Below are positions 3,771-5,039 of a stretch of DNA of 5,039 nt, in pieces. How positions within the stretch are numbered: the first letter of the stretch is position 1; each line of letters starts with the position of its first letter. The notes under the pieces were generated by a model, which did not search any database, was not told where the DNA came from, and worked only from the letters and a program-made list of their open reading frames with translations. Source of the DNA: Clostridia bacterium (lineage in GTDB: Bacteria > Bacillota > Clostridia > Christensenellales > Aristaeellaceae). The translations under genes were made by a program, and so were the position numbers. The stretch lies in contig JAFZRB010000291.1 in NCBI GenBank assembly GCA_017620115.1, positions 1 to 5,039 on the forward strand, given 5' to 3'.

Positions 3771-5039
3771 TCAAACCCGATACAGCAGCCGTCCGTAGCT
3801 CGGATAGGGCCAGGCGTCCTTGCTGACTAGGTCCTCCAGCGCGTCGGCGGTCTCGCGCAGCGCGGACATGGCCGGGCGCACGACGCTGCGGTAATACCGC
3901 GCCCTGTCGTGCAGGAGCGCGCATTCGGAGTCCGCGCCCGCCACCTTCTCGTCCAGCGCGCCGCAGCGCCGGAAGAGCTCGTCCGTCAGGGCGGAGATCT
4001 CGCTCACCAGCGCGCCCTCTGCGGCGCAGGCCGCCGTCGGGCAGAGCCCCTTCTTCGCCAGCGCCGCGCCCGCCGTCTCGCCGCCGAAGCGGATCACCGC
4101 GGGCAGGATGTCGCGCCGCACCATCTCGCTCATGACGCGCGCCTCGATGCCGATCTGCTTCACGTAGTTCTCCAGCATGATCTCGCAGCGTGACCGCAGC
4201 TCGCTCTCGGAAAAGATGCCGAGCCGGGTCAGGAGCGCGACGTTCTTCTCGTCGAGCAGGTGCGGGATGGCCTCGTCCGCCGTGGCGTAGTTACTCAGCC
4301 CGCGGCGGCGCGCCTCCTCCACCCAGCTCCCGTCGTAGCCGTTGCCGCTGAAGAGGATGCGCTTGTGCGCAATGATCGTCTCGCGGATGAGCGCGTTGAG
4401 CGCCGTATGGAAGTCCTCCGCGCCCTCGAGCCGGTCCGCGAATTCCTCCAGCACGCCCGCCACGATGGCGTTGAGCACCGTGTTCGGCCAGGCCAGCGAC
4501 TGCTGGCTGCCGGGCATGCGGAACTCGAACTTGTTGCCCGTGAAGGCGAAGGGGCTGGTGCGGTTGCGGTCGGTGGTGTCCTGCGGGATGTGGGGCAGGA
4601 CGTCCGTGCCGATGTTGACGTAGCGGTGCCGAGTCTGTGCGGCGGGCTCGCCGCGCTCGATGGAATGCAGCAGGGCCTCCAGATCCTCGCCCAGCGAGAC
4701 GGACAGGATCGCCGGGGGCGCCTCATTGGCGCCGAGGCGGTGGTCGTTGCCCGCGGAGGCCACGCTGATGCGCAGCAGGTCCTGATATTCGTCCACGGCC
4801 TTGACGACCGCCACAAGGAAGGTCAAAAACTGTGCGTTTTCCGCCGGGGTGTCGCCCGGCTCAAGCAGATTCACGCCCGTGTCCGTGGCGATGGACCAGT
4901 TGTCGTGCTTGCCGCTGCCGTTCACGCCCGCGAAGGGCTTTTCGTGCAGCAGGCAGGTCAGGCCGTGGCGCTTGGCGACCTTGCGCATGATCTCCATGGT
5001 GATGGAGTTATGGTCGCAGGCGATGTTGCCGTTTGTGAA
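3771..5039 (-). CDS. glnN: Glutamine synthetase type III, C-terminal part (partial)
   Basis: The gene enters from beyond the right edge and stops at TGA 3773-3771; 422 residues are visible out of about 700 usual for type III. The enzyme makes glutamine from glutamate, ammonia and ATP in the cytoplasm as a large oligomer (dodecamer in studied members). Visible type III signatures are FTNGNIACDHNSIT at the edge, HEKPFAGVNGSGKHDNWS (visible residues 32-49) of the ATP/glutamate site, HRLGANEAPPAI (100-111), and NRTSPFAFTGNKFEFR (159-174) followed by MPGSQQS, which carries conserved active-site residues. The helical C-terminal region ends SKDAWPYPSYGRLLYRV, as is typical of the family. The reading frame is open to the last base, so the Met at 4997 is internal and not the start. 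No clear terminator follows the stop. Its own promoter and any nitrogen control lie outside the window. Confidence 0.96.
   Translation of the reverse strand, partial: FTNGNIACDHNSITMEIMRKVAKRHGLTCLLHEKPFAGVNGSGKHDNWSIATDTGVNLLEPGDTPAENAQFLTFLVAVVKAVDEYQDLLRISVASAGNDHRLGANEAPPAILSVSLGEDLEALLHSIERGEPAAQTRHRYVNIGTDVLPHIPQDTTDRNRTSPFAFTGNKFEFRMPGSQQSLAWPNTVLNAIVAGVLEEFADRLEGAEDFHTALNALIRETIIAHKRILFSGNGYDGSWVEEARRRGLSNYATADEAIPHLLDEKNVALLTRLGIFSESELRSRCEIMLENYVKQIGIEARVMSEMVRRDILPAVIRFGGETAGAALAKKGLCPTAACAAEGALVSEISALTDELFRRCGALDEKVAGADSECALLHDRARYYRSVVRPAMSALRETADALEDLVSKDAWPYPSYGRLLYRV

Noticed and set aside
4295..4816. Minus-strand frame of 173 codons inside the glutamine synthetase gene
   Set aside because: Ser/Arg/Ala-rich shadow of a strongly conserved glutamine synthetase frame.
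4995..4997. ATG at 4997 as the start of the glutamine synthetase gene
   Set aside because: The frame stays open to the window edge and the 14 residues before this Met (FTNGNIACDHNSIT) match the type III family, so the Met is internal.

Overview
The window looks like chromosomal DNA from a GC-rich member of the Clostridia/Firmicutes, plausibly a gut-type Oscillospirales/Ruminococcaceae-like anaerobe. This is an inference. It rests on the gene set (membrane pyrophosphatase, type III glutamine synthetase, a split short CHR transporter pair, and a zinc-ribbon/Pro-Thr/Ig-like membrane protein), on strong GGAGG ribosome sites including one TTG start, and on AT-rich spacers with near-consensus sigma-A promoters between GC-rich genes. 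No RNA gene, CRISPR array, insertion sequence or phage gene is visible.

Left part, + strand. The last 36 residues of a membrane-bound ion-pumping pyrophosphatase (hppA) end at 110 and are followed by a strong intrinsic terminator (144-186). The spacer then holds a 23-bp tandem repeat and a textbook promoter (TTGACA, 17 bp, TAAAAT) that drives a complete MATE-family efflux transporter (327-1742). A 10-bp-period repeat and an 18-bp-stem hairpin (1786-1827) separate this gene from the convergent minus-strand genes.

Right part, all minus strand, in transcription order. First is the C-terminal 422 residues of a type III glutamine synthetase (glnN, cut by the window edge). Next comes a spacer with an extended -10 promoter embedded in nested inverted repeats. 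It is followed by a 201-aa protein with an N-terminal zinc ribbon, one membrane helix, a Pro-Thr linker and a C-terminal Big_2-like domain. Last are two translationally coupled short CHR (chromate-transporter family) proteins that probably form one heteromeric transporter.

The genes do not form an obvious single pathway: nitrogen assimilation, a cell-surface protein of unknown role, an anion transporter and a drug/cation-type exporter. No clearly new multi-gene system is visible. The points most worth checking are in the control regions. A strong terminator hairpin ends only one base before the ribosome site of the CHR pair, leaving no room for a promoter after it. An array of TTGAC half-sites covers the promoter of the zinc-ribbon/Ig-like gene. 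Tandem repeats abut the MATE promoter and the MATE gene end.
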